A stretch of DNA of 64,000 nt from Craspedostauros australis. Taxonomy: Eukaryota; Bacillariophyta; Bacillariophyceae; Mastogloiales; Achnanthaceae. The notes beneath the pieces are model-generated. The model was given only the letters and a program-made list of their open reading frames with translations, was not told the origin of the DNA and searched no databases. The DNA lies in contig JAMXDE010000006.1 of assembly GCA_026770025.1 (NCBI GenBank), forward strand, positions 1,736,001 through 1,800,000, in the 5' to 3' direction. Below are positions 47,201-58,270 of the stretch, one piece after another. Each line of letters begins with the position of its first letter. Position 1 is the first letter of the stretch. The position numbers and the translations under genes are program-made.

Positions 47201-48519
47201 CCGATTTGGGTGAGCATGTAGTAGAGCTCTCGGGTTCCCAAGCAGTAGGCTCTCTCCCGAATGGATTCCCTCCTCACGTCGTAGCACAAAATTGCGCCAT
47301 TGATTCGAACCTGCACGGCTTCCAAGACGTTGGATAGAGAAACCCTCACAGCGTCCTCCACTGAGTCGAATCGGCTCAGGATCGCTCGACGGCGAATCCT
47401 TTCCGGTTCGGTGGTTGTCGGGATCTTTCTGAACGCCCAAGGGGCACGGATCTTGAACACGTTGAATTCGGTGCATTCTGTACACCAGGAGTACATCGCT
47501 CCACGCGCGAGGCAGATTGGGCACCATGCATCCGTTCTGCTGCGTTCGCACACGCGGTCGATTTCGTCACGCAGGAAGTAGTCGATGGCGCTGCTCATGT
47601 GAGTGGCCGTTGCTTCCTCTCCTTGCGCAGGTGGCGCATTGTTGACATCGACCCCGGCATTGCGACTTCGGTGTCCCCAATGCTCTCGTCTGATTCGAGC
47701 AGGTCATCGTTCATGAGGTCGCGGATGTCTTCGTTGGTTGGCGATTCGACTCTCTCGGTCGAAGGATACGACTCCATGATTTCGAAGAGATCCTCTTCGA
47801 GTCCATCCTCGAGTTCGATCTCATCGAGATCGTCAATCTCAACGAAACCACCGTCTGTGATGACGAGTGCCATATCGTCCATCCCGTCGTCGGCGTCCAT
47901 TGCCATGTTGGCGCTCTCATCTTCCTTCATTGCTGCCTTCAGCTTGAAGCATTGGATGATCTTGTGCCCTGCCTTTCCGCAGTAGTTGCACTTGCCATCG
48001 AATCCCCCTTTCTTGGATCCGCCCTTGGCGTCGGCGTGGTTGCCCTTCTTCTTGGACCCACCGCCTCTCTTGTTGTTGCCTCCCTTGGCTGGCACACGAC
48101 AGTCCGCCTTCTTGTGCCCGTAGGCACCACAGTTGCGACAGTTTCCCTTGAACTGTCCAGCTTCGAACAGAGCGAGCTCCTCGTTGCTGCTGTTGCCTGC
48201 GCGCTTATAACCATGTTTGAGATGGTGGCGGTCGTAGGTAAGGCTCACAGCTTCGCGGATGTCGCCCACAGTCATCTCTCGTTCCTTTCCGTGGAACTTG
48301 AGTTCGAGCAGCTTCACGTCCATCTCGTACTCGCGGCAAAGTGCGTTGAGCACGAGCATGTTGAACTGCTCCGCATCGATGATCACTTCCTGGTCGATCA
48401 GTCGGTTGCGAAGGACCTCCATGTCCGTCAAGAAGAGATCCGGATTCTCTCCCTTCTTCAATCGCATCGCATTGAGCTCCGCCAGCAACTTTGCCTTCAT
48501 AGGCGCAGTGCGCTGCTCG
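44270..48519 (-). pseudogene. Element C gag-pol, 5'-truncated with a frameshift
   Basis: Gag enters from the A' junction at Ile-Tyr codons (48519), so the N-terminus is missing; the apparent Met at 48500 is internal. It has CCHC knuckles (CRNCGAYGHKKADC, CNYCGKAGHKIIQC at about 47960-48150). Near 47653 one G of a GGGG run in G is missing, and the frame shifts before MSSAIDYFLRD (47598). It then contains WCPICLARGAMYSWCTEC (about 47470-47525), protease LGDTGAS (Asp-Thr-Gly in place of Asp-Ser-Gly), HHCC, integrase, and RT to YVDD, where J interrupts it. It is nearly the same protein as G. Confidence 0.88.
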
Positions 48520-49316
48520 TATCGAGATGTACATGTGAGTATATGTCGAGATGTACGCGTATATGTGCATCGTTCACCCGCTATTCTCTCATACGCACTT
48601 GGACGGTATAACTATACTCGTGTCGATAGTATACTGTGATTCGTCAGAATTACAGCGGAAATGGAACACACGAAAAAGAGCAAGATTTCCGGAGGAAATT
48701 TGCAATCGACGATTTCTGAGAGAATCAGAAGATCGTCCGTCCATCCATCAATGGTACCAAGAGAATCTCGAGGTACTTCCCAACTAAACCTCAGATGACG
48801 ATATCATCTGACAGACTACTGCATCACCAATGGAACATGACATCTGGAGAGCAGAAGGACGCCTACTGACGTTGACAGGATGTCGACGTGGTGACACGAT
48901 GACATCTGTCTCCAACTCAGAGCAGGAGGCGAAGATCCGATGACCCATGAAGATTATGGATACTGAAGGTGAACTTCAAATGGTAAGTACTCATGGAGTA
49001 GGAACCAGTACTGAATGAACGAAGTGTCGAATGCGGAGTACGCATCGAACGTGTAGTATCGCGTAGCATGAAGGACGCGATGCTGAGACAGAGAGAGAGA
49101 GAGAGTACAGAGAGGAGCGAGAGAGCATCTTGCGTACCGACTCATAGTCGGACAACCAAATCTACAAGACAGATTGAAGCGCCGAGAGCATCGGGCAAGA
49201 GAATGGGCGTACACCGAGAGGATCGGAGTAGCCAAGTAATGAAATAGCAAACGAACGACTATCAATCAACACCACCCTCCACGATCGTAGGCTACCAATC
49301 ACGGAACTTGCCAACA
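48520..49316 (+). repeat. 5' LTR of A'
   Basis: This 797-bp A-type LTR begins TATCGAGATG where the other copies have TGTCGAGATG, so the terminal TG seems mutated to TA. It ends GCCAACA-like and is followed by CGTTTATAAACG (49317-49328). A (GA)n tract lies at 49087-49105. Confidence 0.87.
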
Positions 49317-49398
49317 CGTTTATAAACGATAGATCAGGGCGAGCCTGATTATCGTATCGTGCGAGGAAGACGAACATCATTCAAGAGCAGCAGGCTGA

Positions 49399-50630
49399 AT
49401 GAGCGAGGAAGAGGAACTGAAAGACATCCCTCTGTCCAATCCGACTATCAAGAGAGAAGAAGGTGCGAGTGAGGCTCCACCACGACAAGAGAAGGAAGCA
49501 GCCGCGGCTACTGTCCTATCAGGCGCAGACGCAAGCGCGATCGACGAGACCGAAGAAGAACGGTCTGCAAGACTACACCGTAAGGAGAAGAGGATTCTCA
49601 AGGCGGTCAAGCAAGAGGAGACTGGTGTGACGAAGAGCATTCGCACAGCCAAACAGGGTGGGAAAAGTGAGACACCATCAGGAGGAGAATTTGTGAGCAA
49701 ATCAATCCTCGCGAAACAACCAGCGAAAGTCGAAGAAACGACAACACAGAAACAAACGGAAATCAAGGGCGCGAGCGCACCAACAACGAAACAACAAGAC
49801 AAGATGGCAACGCCAGCCAACACGAACAAGCAACGCATCAAGGCGCCGATGTTCAGTGGTGAACAGGAAGATTACAGCGCATAGGAGTCCCAAGCAAAGG
49901 CATACGCTCGTACACAGAAGACGAGAGACGTGATGTTGGGCAAGACGAAGATCCCAACAGTGAGTGAGATCGCGGCAGCCACCGACGACATCAAGGAAGC
50001 GATGGAGGAAACCTACGAGCTGGGATGCGACTGCTTCAGCAATCTGATCCTCATGATGGATGCAGAGAAGGGAAAGGGCAAGCAGGCCATCCAATACATC
50101 AATCAATGCATCTCCGACGATTACCCTAAGGGGAATCCACACGCGGCGTGGAACGTTCTCGCGGAGAAGTTCCGTCCATCCGATGCGGTGACGAAGATCA
50201 AACTCAAGCGTCAATTCAACAACGAAAATATGAAGAAAGACTCAGACCCCAACATATACATCACGCGACTTGAGATACTATGCTCGCGTCTCCATGATGT
50301 CAGATACACGATCACCAACGAGGAAATGATCATGCAAATCCTCAGTACGGTGAGCGTGGAATACAGAACACACGTCGTGAGTTTCAACCACCAACTCACG
50401 TTCAATCCGACAGTGATCACCATCAACACGATCAGAAGAGTACTCCATGAAGCACACGCCACTCATCAAGGCGGAAAGGCGTATATCGACGACTTCCAGG
50501 ACAGCAACACGAAGAGCAATGACACCAGCTTCACGAGCACCGGTAACTTCAAGGGTACCTGTCACAACTGTGGTGTGTATGGTCACAGATCTGCAGATTG
50601 CCCTGAGCGTAAGAAATCGAACAACAAGAA

Positions 50631-50663
<33 letters not shown>

Positions 50664-50867
50664 GATGAACGGAAAACGCAACAACAACCGCAACAAGGGA
50701 AGCGGCTTCAACGGCAAGTGCAACTACTGTGGCATCTTCGGACACCGCGAGGCGGAGTGCCAAAAGAAGAAGGCCGACGAACAGGCCAACACAGCAACAG
50801 AAGGACATGACAAGAGCGGACACGAGATGGTACTCTCAGCAAAGGATATGCCGCTCTGCATGTTGGT
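49399..50867 (+). pseudogene. A' Gag with in-frame TAG
   Basis: ATG 49399 begins MSEEEELKDIPL. The first segment ends DYSA-TAG (49882-49884), as in A. The frame is open after TAG through KAYARTQ and MMLGKTK to the CCHC knuckles (CHNCGVYGHRSADC, CNYCGIFGHREAEC at about 50559-50760). The linker between them has a perfect AAC microsatellite (about 50631-50662) that lengthens the Asn run relative to A. Element G cuts the frame after Met-Leu-Val (target GTTGGT). Confidence 0.85.
50631..50662 (+). repeat. (AAC)n microsatellite encoding an Asn run
   Basis: About ten AAC units lie between the two zinc knuckles. The A copy (about 14935-14965 on the minus strand) has a shorter, interrupted version, so the Asn linker length varies between copies. 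Confidence 0.85.
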
Positions 50868-51695
50868 TGTCAGGAATCGGGTGTTCTGAAACACCATATT
50901 GCCGCACCTCCCAAGAGTAAGGAGCCGAACGTGGGGATATTCTACATTACCGCAACTCCCACGTTTGATCATTGTGACACAGAAAAATGTGAGCTGCACG
51001 TAACCCGCGGTGGAGAACACCACGTGCCGAATGCGAACCATGCCTGACGTTCATGACTCCAATGCAGGAATGCGAATCACACGTGTATGTCGCAGGGGGC
51101 GGGGATGTTGGAATCGTGACCAACGTCACGATACGAGCGACTACGGCCCCCACGTCGCAACCAATGAGATAAGAGTACTGGAGGAAGGCCAACATCACGA
51201 AGTGTGAGATGGCCTGTGAACGAACCTGGTATGAGGAACATCCAGGAAGCCGGTGAAGTGATCGGCGAAGAAACAATCAGAAACGATCGGAGTCGACCAG
51301 AGTTGATCGGAGATGATCGGAGATGTCTGATGATCAAGGAGCTGAGCGAGCTCCCAACCAAGGCGTTCCCGCAACAGATGAGAGATCGTGATCTGATCGA
51401 ATGAGCCGATCTGTGTCACGCCTACGACTCGGTGATGTCTAAGGCATCGGAACTATCAGCGGAGGACAACGTGCTAATGTGCACGAATATGGGGTACTCG
51501 GTGGTGCATGCATGTCCATGATGAATTTGCGATGAATGCAAGATGGATGCCTGCTAGACCAACAGAGGGACCCATGGCAATCTCAGGAGGAGATTGGACT
51601 TTGCAATCGAGAGCAATGAAGAGCTCACAGTTCAGAGAAGTAGATTCTAACAAACGATTAGTTTTCTGCTATCACACCACCCCGGATTTCCAACA
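50868..51695 (+). repeat. 5' LTR of element G
   Basis: This 828-bp LTR starts TGTCAGGAATCGGGTG and ends CGGATTTCCAACA. Near its start the motif TT(A/G)CCGCA(A/C)CTCCC occurs twice (about 50898 and 50949). Confidence 0.92.
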
Positions 51696-51730
51696 CGTTT
51701 CGAAACGTTACGATTGAAATCCTACGTTTC
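51696..51730 (+). promoter_or_regulatory. Probable primer-binding/leader block of G
   Basis: CGTTTCGAAACG, then TTACGATTGAAATCC and TACGTTTC, lies immediately after the 5' LTR and is identical to that of B and J. The in-frame ATG at 51714 falls inside this block, which argues that it is not the real start codon. Confidence 0.6.
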
Positions 51731-51773
51731 ACCCCGCACCAACAAGCCATCATCCACCTTCATCATCATCATC

Positions 51774-54700
51774 ATGAGTACCTACGAGACCAAGTCCGAC
51801 AAGATCGTCTACTTCGACGGTAAAAAGGAGAACTGGAAGTTCTGGCACGCCAAGTTCCTCTGTCGCGCTAACCGTCGTGGTTACCGCGACATGCTCTTGA
51901 AGCCCTACTCCGATGTGAAGGTGACTGCTCCCTCCGCCGCAGCCGAGTCCCTGGTCGCAACCATCAAGCCTGATCCAGGCGCCAAACTCAAGGCGGGTAC
52001 CAAGTCCGGTACCAAACCAAGCGCTGCGGATCTAGCGGAGTACAAGGCGGCGATGGCAAGGTTCGCCTTCGAGGAACTGACCATGGCGATGAACCATGAT
52101 TCGAAGGAAGGCAAGATCGCCTTCGAGGCGGTGTGGGGATGCGAGGGCATGCTGAATGGAGGAGGAGATCCTCATGCAGCTTGGGTGGCCCTCGGTCGCA
52201 TCTACGAGCAGCGCACTGCGCCTATGAAGGCAAAGTTGCTGGCGGAGCTCAATGCGATGCGATTGAAGAAGGGAGAGAATCCGGATCTCTTCTTGACGGA
52301 CATGGAGGTCCTTCGCAACCGACTGATCGACCAGGAGGTGATCATCGATGCAGAGCAGTTCAACATGCTCGTGCTCAACGCACTTTGCCGCGAGTACGAG
52401 ATGGACGTGAAGCTGCTCGAACTCAAGTTCCACGGAAAGGAACGAGAGATGACTGTGGGCGACATCCGCAAAGCTGTGAGCCTTACCTACGACCGCCACC
52501 ATCTCAAATATGGTTATAAGCGCGCAGGCAACAGCAACAACGAGGAGCTCGCTCTGTTCGGAGCTGGACAGTTCAAGGGAAACTGTCGCAACTGCGGTGC
52601 CTACGGGCACAAGAAGGCGGACTGTCGTGCGCCAGCCAAGGGAGGCAACAACAAGAGAGGCGGTGGTTCCAAGAAGCTAGGCAACCGCGCCGATGCCAAG
52701 GGCGGATCCAAGAAAGGCGGATTCGACGGCAAGTGCAACTACTGTGGAAAGGCAGGGCACAAGATCATCCAATGCTTCAAGCTGAAGGCAGCAATGAAGG
52801 AAGCCGAGAGCGCCAATATGGCGATGGATGGCGACGACGCGATGGACGACATGGCACTCGTCATCGCAGACGGTGGTTTCGTTGAGATCGACGATCTTGA
52901 TGAGATCGAACTCGAGGATGGACTCGAAGAGGATCTCTTCGAAATCATGGAGTCATTTCCTTCGACCGTGAGAGCCGAATCGCCAATCAACGAAGGCATC
53001 CGTGACCTCATGAACGACGATCTGCTCGAATCAGACGAGAGCATCGGGGTCACTGAAGTCGCAATGCCAGGGGTCGATGTCAACAATGCGCCAGCAGCGC
53101 AAGAAGAGGAAGCAACCGGCACTCGCATGAGCAGCGCCATTGACTACTTCCTACGTGACGAGATCGACCGCGTGTGTGAACGCAGCAGAATGGATGCATG
53201 GTGTCCAATCTGCCTCGCGCGTGGAGCGATGTATTCGTGGTGCATGGAGTGCACCGAATTCAACGTGTTCAAGATCCGTGCCCCTTGGGCGTTCAGAAAG
53301 ATCCCGACGACCACCGAACCGGAAAGGATTCGCCGTCGAGCGATCCTGAGCCGATTCGACTCAGTGGAGGACGCCGTGAGGATCTCACTATCCAACGTCA
53401 TGGAGGCTGTGCAAGTCCGAATCAATGACGCACTTCTGTGCTACGACGTCAGGAGGGAATCCATTCGGGAGAAAGCCTACTGCTTGGGAACCCGAGAGCT
53501 CTACTACATGCTCACCCAAATTGGGTTCCACGGAGCATACGACATATCGCTCAAGATCGTGGTCATCAACGAACTGCTCGAAGAGCGCAGACTGCCACTA
53601 CTTCCCAAACACCTCATTTTGCGGATGAGCCGCTTGTGTACCCAACGCGTCTCATGGATGAGAGGCTGGGACGACACCGAAGTAAGAGACGGCTTGGAGT
53701 GCCCGGAACTCCCAAAAGTCAGACCGATGGCAGGAAGCCCGGAATACAAATTCGAGCTGATGGAACACTTCGAACAAACAAGGTTCGGACACGAAATGGC
53801 CATGGTGATCGAAGATCACGAGTCGAGTGAGAGCAACCGAGAGCTGGTTGCTCCAGACCAACATGAAGCTAACACATGGTTGGGGGATACCGGCGCGTCT
53901 TGCCACTTGACTAACAACGATGAGGGCATGACTAACGTGCGCCTCTCGAACTTCTCTGTGAAGGTGGGGAGCGGAAAATTCCTCCGCGCCACTAAGGTCG
54001 GTGATCTACGCATGCGAGTAATGCAGAAGGACGGCAAGAGCGCCATCATCATCCTGAAGGGAGTACGTTACGTGCCTAAGCTCTGGGTCAACCTGTTGAG
54101 CATCGGCAAGGCGCTCCATAATGGATTCAACATCAGTAACAAAGGCGTGATCATTGCACTGGATAAGAACGGGCAGCGCATCCGATTCGATCGGATCATG
54201 GCAACTCACAGCGGATTCGTGCTCGGTGTGAACATGATACCTGCCCCCAAGAGCGAAGAGATGGCGAACATCGGGCTCGACACAAAGAAGCCCATGGATG
54301 TGAATAAGCTCCATAAAATGCTAGGCCACGTTGACTCTTACACGATCTCCAGGACGGCGAGACAATATGGATGGAATGTCACTGGGACTCTTAATCCATG
54401 CGAGGACTGCGCGATCGGAAAGGCGAAGCAAAAACGCCTGACCAAAACTCTCCAACTACGAGCGAAGAAGGTCGGAGAACGACTCTTCATGGATACTTCG
54501 AGTGTCCAAGCAACGAGCTTCGGACATGGGAAGTACTGGTTACTGGTCATCGACGACTATAGTGACTACTGCTGGAGCTACTTCGTTAAAGAAAAGAGCG
54601 AAGTCGGCCCCAAACTACTATCTTTGTTGAAGTGGCTATCAGGCAATCAACAAGTGACAGTGAAGAATGTCAGATGTGACAATGCCGGAGAGAACTACAG

Positions 54701-57404
54701 CGCAGAGGCCCTGCTACTGAGAGCAGGCTTCGCCCCGACCTTCGAGTACACCGCTGCTTCGACTCCTCAACAGAATGGAAGAGTGGAACGGAAGTTCGCG
54801 GTTCTCTATGGTAAGGTCAGGTCAATGCTGAACCAGGCGCACCTACCGAGACAACTGCGCGGCAAACTATGGGCAGAGGCAGCAAGGAACGCAACGCAGA
54901 TCGAGAACATCATCGAGACTAAGTCAAGAGACCCTGCGTGCCTGATACTCAATGGACAGACCCCAACCTATGCGAAAGGATTGCGTATCTTCGGGGAGAT
55001 CGGAATGGTCTACATCGGCAGTCGCGCAATCAAAGCGAAACTGGATGACAGGTCCAAGCCAGCCATGTTCGTCGGGTACGGACAGTCTCATGCGAATGGC
55101 GTATACCGCATGATGAATCTGGCAACCACGAGAATCCTAATCACCAGAGACGTGACATGGATGAACCAGTCGTACGGGCAATTCAAAGGTGTTGAGAATG
55201 CCAACAGAACACAAATGGTGGATCTGGAAGACGACGTCTTCGATGCCGGAGCAGCACTCCGCAATACGAAGGTTACTTGGGAGAATGACACGAGTATCGC
55301 AAGAGAAGCGAAGGCCGTATCATCTGATCGAAGCAGAGAGCCCGGAACCGACTACGAAGATATCGCAGGCTATACATCGAAGCAAGATGAACTGCTACCT
55401 GCCCAAGGAGACGATCCATCGGACGATGAAGACGACGATGAATCCGGAAGGGACGACACACGAGTGACTCGAAGACAAGCCGCCGAAGGCAGAGAGATCG
55501 AGCAACCCCCAGCAAGACCTGTGGCAAAGATGTCAAGGATGCTACGGGGTTTGGTCCCGCACAACAATCCACCAGGATATGAATCCGACTCAGAATCAAG
55601 CAGTGGAGAGGATGAACCAGCTGAGACAGCTGAGACGATCCATGCAACCACGGGCGAACGAGACTTCCATTCGAACATATCCATGTTCAATCGAGACGTG
55701 GCGAGTCTAATGATCGACACCACAGAAGGGAGAATGAGACTGAATGAATTCATTGCAGCGAACCAACGAGTCGAGAGAGGGGATTGGAACGAGACATCCG
55801 AGCACGCATACACGGCTATGATGTTGGACCCAACCACCTTCGAGGAATGCTGGGATCATGCAGATCCAGCGAAGCGGAGGAAATGGCGGGAGGCCATCAA
55901 TAAGGAGTTCTACGACATGACGAGACGAGGAGTCTGGCAGAAGATCAAGAAGAACAAGATGCCGAGGGATCGGAGATGTGTGAAGACGAAATGGGTCTTC
56001 AAGGAGAAGAGAAATGGAGTCTTTCGCGCCAGGTTGGTTGCCTGTGGATACTCGCAGATTGCTGGAGTGGATTTTTCCGCTCATCATGCGCCTGTTATCC
56101 ACGATGCAACGTACCGAGTGATGCTGACCATGAAGATGTTGTTGAAGACAGACAGCATCATCATCGACTTCGAAACCGCCTTCCTGCACGGAGATCTCGA
56201 GGAAGAGATCTACATGCAATGCCCCAAGGGAATGGAGCATGAACCGGATGAATGCCTGCTACTAAAGAAGACCATCTACGGGTTGGTTCAGAGCGCAAGG
56301 CAGTGGAACAAGAAGCTTGTGGACATCCTGATCAAGCTTGGCTTCCGGCAGAGCAAGGTAGACCCATGCCTGCTAATTCGGAATCGGGAAGGGAATCTCG
56401 TCCTCATCGGGACGTACGTCGATGATTGCCTGTGCATCGGAAGCACCCTCGAGCTAAAGCGACTGGTGCAAGACATCAAGCGCGAACGATTCGGAATCAA
56501 GATCGAGGATGGACTCGAAGACTACTTGAGTTGCCGGATCGAATTCAACAAGAGCGAAACCAACTGCTGGGTGAACCAGCCACACATCATCAAGAACATC
56601 ACGGATACATTCAAGAGCGACGTGACGAAGCTTCAACGATACGGAACCCCAGGCACACCAGGTCAAGGGATCCAGAGGAACAGTGAAGCGCCCAAGGTCG
56701 ACAAGGATCGACACAGCAGATACCGCAGTGGAGTGGGTATGCTACTATACCTGGTGAAGCACTCGAGACCAGACATCGCGAATGCAGTCCGAGAGCTTAC
56801 GAAGGTGTTGGATGGACCAACGACCACAGCATACAAGGAGATGCTGAGAGTGATGAAGTTCGTGTCGGACACGAGAGAATACGGATTGAGGATGGAGCCC
56901 AAGCCGTTGAACAACAACGCATGGAAGATCGTGGTGTACACCGACAGCGAGTTCGCTGGAGACAAGGACAATCGCATCAGCGTTGGAGGACATCTGGTCC
57001 TGCTACAAGGAGTGCCTATCATCTGGAGATCGAAGGCGCAACGCAGCGTGACACTGAGCTCGACCGAGGCCGAGTATGTCGCACTGTCAGAAGCTGGAAA
57101 GGAGATCCGCTTTTTGACTCAACTGATGGAAGACATCGGGTTGAAGATGGAGAGACCTGCAGATGTGATGGTCGACAACGTGGGGGCGATCTTCATCGCC
57201 ACCAATCCTTCGACATCAGCAAGAACGAGACACATCGATATACGCAATCACTTCATCAGAGAGCTGATTGCTAACAAGGAGGCGAGAGCTCGATTCGTGA
57301 AGTCGGAAGATAACATCTCCGACGGATTCACGAAGAATACTAAGAAGGAGATCTACGATCGGCACAAGGAGAGCATCATTCAGCCCAGATCGGCATTGGA
57401 CTGA
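51774..57404 (+). CDS. Element G Gag-Pol polyprotein, intact
   Basis: I choose ATG 51774 (MSTYETKSDKIVYFDGKK) because it aligns with the Gag starts of B and J. An in-frame ATG at 51714 lies in the leader. The product is about 1,876 aa. It has Gag with CCHC knuckles (CRNCGAYGHKKADC, CNYCGKAGHKIIQC at about 52578-52775), then an acidic linker, then WCPICLARGAMYSWCMEC (from about 53199) and its helical region. The protease is LGDTGAS (about 53882-53902), followed by pre-integrase HHCC (HKMLGHVDS ... CEDCAIG) and integrase (FMDTSS, CDNAGEN, QQNGRVERK). RT has TKWVFKEKRNG, FLHGDLEEEIYM and YVDD near 56416. RNase H has STEAEYVALSEAGKE. The stop is 38 bp before the 3' LTR. Gag and Pol share one frame with no internal stop. 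Confidence 0.94.
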   Translation: MSTYETKSDKIVYFDGKKENWKFWHAKFLCRANRRGYRDMLLKPYSDVKVTAPSAAAESLVATIKPDPGAKLKAGTKSGTKPSAADLAEYKAAMARFAFEELTMAMNHDSKEGKIAFEAVWGCEGMLNGGGDPHAAWVALGRIYEQRTAPMKAKLLAELNAMRLKKGENPDLFLTDMEVLRNRLIDQEVIIDAEQFNMLVLNALCREYEMDVKLLELKFHGKEREMTVGDIRKAVSLTYDRHHLKYGYKRAGNSNNEELALFGAGQFKGNCRNCGAYGHKKADCRAPAKGGNNKRGGGSKKLGNRADAKGGSKKGGFDGKCNYCGKAGHKIIQCFKLKAAMKEAESANMAMDGDDAMDDMALVIADGGFVEIDDLDEIELEDGLEEDLFEIMESFPSTVRAESPINEGIRDLMNDDLLESDESIGVTEVAMPGVDVNNAPAAQEEEATGTRMSSAIDYFLRDEIDRVCERSRMDAWCPICLARGAMYSWCMECTEFNVFKIRAPWAFRKIPTTTEPERIRRRAILSRFDSVEDAVRISLSNVMEAVQVRINDALLCYDVRRESIREKAYCLGTRELYYMLTQIGFHGAYDISLKIVVINELLEERRLPLLPKHLILRMSRLCTQRVSWMRGWDDTEVRDGLECPELPKVRPMAGSPEYKFELMEHFEQTRFGHEMAMVIEDHESSESNRELVAPDQHEANTWLGDTGASCHLTNNDEGMTNVRLSNFSVKVGSGKFLRATKVGDLRMRVMQKDGKSAIIILKGVRYVPKLWVNLLSIGKALHNGFNISNKGVIIALDKNGQRIRFDRIMATHSGFVLGVNMIPAPKSEEMANIGLDTKKPMDVNKLHKMLGHVDSYTISRTARQYGWNVTGTLNPCEDCAIGKAKQKRLTKTLQLRAKKVGERLFMDTSSVQATSFGHGKYWLLVIDDYSDYCWSYFVKEKSEVGPKLLSLLKWLSGNQQVTVKNVRCDNAGENYSAEALLLRAGFAPTFEYTAASTPQQNGRVERKFAVLYGKVRSMLNQAHLPRQLRGKLWAEAARNATQIENIIETKSRDPACLILNGQTPTYAKGLRIFGEIGMVYIGSRAIKAKLDDRSKPAMFVGYGQSHANGVYRMMNLATTRILITRDVTWMNQSYGQFKGVENANRTQMVDLEDDVFDAGAALRNTKVTWENDTSIAREAKAVSSDRSREPGTDYEDIAGYTSKQDELLPAQGDDPSDDEDDDESGRDDTRVTRRQAAEGREIEQPPARPVAKMSRMLRGLVPHNNPPGYESDSESSSGEDEPAETAETIHATTGERDFHSNISMFNRDVASLMIDTTEGRMRLNEFIAANQRVERGDWNETSEHAYTAMMLDPTTFEECWDHADPAKRRKWREAINKEFYDMTRRGVWQKIKKNKMPRDRRCVKTKWVFKEKRNGVFRARLVACGYSQIAGVDFSAHHAPVIHDATYRVMLTMKMLLKTDSIIIDFETAFLHGDLEEEIYMQCPKGMEHEPDECLLLKKTIYGLVQSARQWNKKLVDILIKLGFRQSKVDPCLLIRNREGNLVLIGTYVDDCLCIGSTLELKRLVQDIKRERFGIKIEDGLEDYLSCRIEFNKSETNCWVNQPHIIKNITDTFKSDVTKLQRYGTPGTPGQGIQRNSEAPKVDKDRHSRYRSGVGMLLYLVKHSRPDIANAVRELTKVLDGPTTTAYKEMLRVMKFVSDTREYGLRMEPKPLNNNAWKIVVYTDSEFAGDKDNRISVGGHLVLLQGVPIIWRSKAQRSVTLSSTEAEYVALSEAGKEIRFLTQLMEDIGLKMERPADVMVDNVGAIFIATNPSTSARTRHIDIRNHFIRELIANKEARARFVKSEDNISDGFTKNTKKEIYDRHKESIIQPRSALD

Positions 57405-57435
57405 ACATGGTGGATGACATGGTTGGAGCGGCAAT

Positions 57436-57442
57436 GGAAGGG
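57436..57442 (+). promoter_or_regulatory. Polypurine tract of G
   Basis: GGAAGGG directly precedes the 3' LTR start TGTCAGG at 57443. Confidence 0.8.
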
Positions 57443-58270
57443 TGTCAGGAATCGGGTGTTCTGAAACACCATATTGCCGCACCTCCCAAGAGTAAGGAGC
57501 CGAACGTGGGGATATTCTACATTACCGCAACTCCCACGTTTGATCATTGTGACACAGAAAAATGTGAGCTGCACGTAACCCGCGGTGGAGAACACCACGT
57601 GCCGAATGCGAACCATGCCTGACGTTCATGACTCCAATGCAGGAATGCGAATCACACGTGTATGTCGCAGGGGGCGGGGATGTTGGAATCGTGACCAACG
57701 TCACGATACGAGCGACTACGGCCCCCACGTCGCAACCAATGAGATAAGAGTACTGGAGGAAGGCCAACATCACGAAGTGTGAGATGGCCTGTGAACGAAC
57801 CTGGTATGAGGAACATCCAGGAAGCCGGTGAAGTGATCGGCGAAGAAACAATCAGAAACGATCGGAGTCGACCAGAGTTGATCGGAGATGATCGGAGATG
57901 TCTGATGATCAAGGAGCTGAGCGAGCTCCCAACCAAGGCGTTCCCGCAACAGATGAGAGATTGTGATCTGATCGAATGAGCCGATCTGTGTCACGCCTAC
58001 GACTCGGTGATGTCTAAGGCATCGGAACTATCAGCGGAGGACAACGTGCTAATGTGCACGAATATGGGGTACTCGGTGGTGCATGCATGTCCATGATGAA
58101 TTTGCGATGAATGCAAGATGGATGCCTGCTAGACCAACAGAGGGACCCATGGCAATCTCAGGAGGAGATTGGACTTTGCAATCGAGAGCAATGAAGAGCT
58201 CACAGTTCAGAGAAGTAGATTCTAACAAACGATTAGTTTTCTGCTATCACACCACCCCGGATTTCCAACA
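57443..58270 (+). repeat. 3' LTR of element G
   Basis: This 828-bp LTR is nearly identical to 50868-51695. An ORF that runs out of it into A' (58083-59117) is coding only from 58271. Confidence 0.92.

Larger units (their letters stand above)
20709..48519 (-). mobile_element. Element C: old, broken copia element hosting F and J
   Basis: The pieces at 20709-21273, 35248-35922 and 44270-48519 join into one minus-strand element closely related to G. The F insertion is flanked by AGTTG on both sides and the J insertion by AGCTCG on both sides. Removing them rejoins the RNase H and RT frames. The 3' LTR is cut by B' at 20708, and the 5' end (first part of gag and the 5' LTR) is cut by A' at 48520. 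It is the oldest layer of the nest between 20.7 and 48.5 kb. Confidence 0.88.
50868..58270 (+). mobile_element. Element G: complete, apparently intact copia element nested in A'
   Basis: This 7,403-bp element has two 828-bp LTRs (50868-51695, 57443-58270) that differ at one position that I saw (agatcgtga near 51385, agattgtga near 57960). The 6-bp target duplication is GTTGGT (50862-50867, 58271-58276). Excision rejoins the A' frame at Met-Leu-Val-Ser-Asp. The polyprotein frame is open throughout, so this is a candidate active element. Confidence 0.95.

Noticed and set aside
51714..51773. 20-codon N-terminal extension of G Gag-Pol
   Set aside because: It overlaps the conserved leader block next to the LTR, is not shared at protein level with B or J, and contains an Ile run from a CATCAT repeat.
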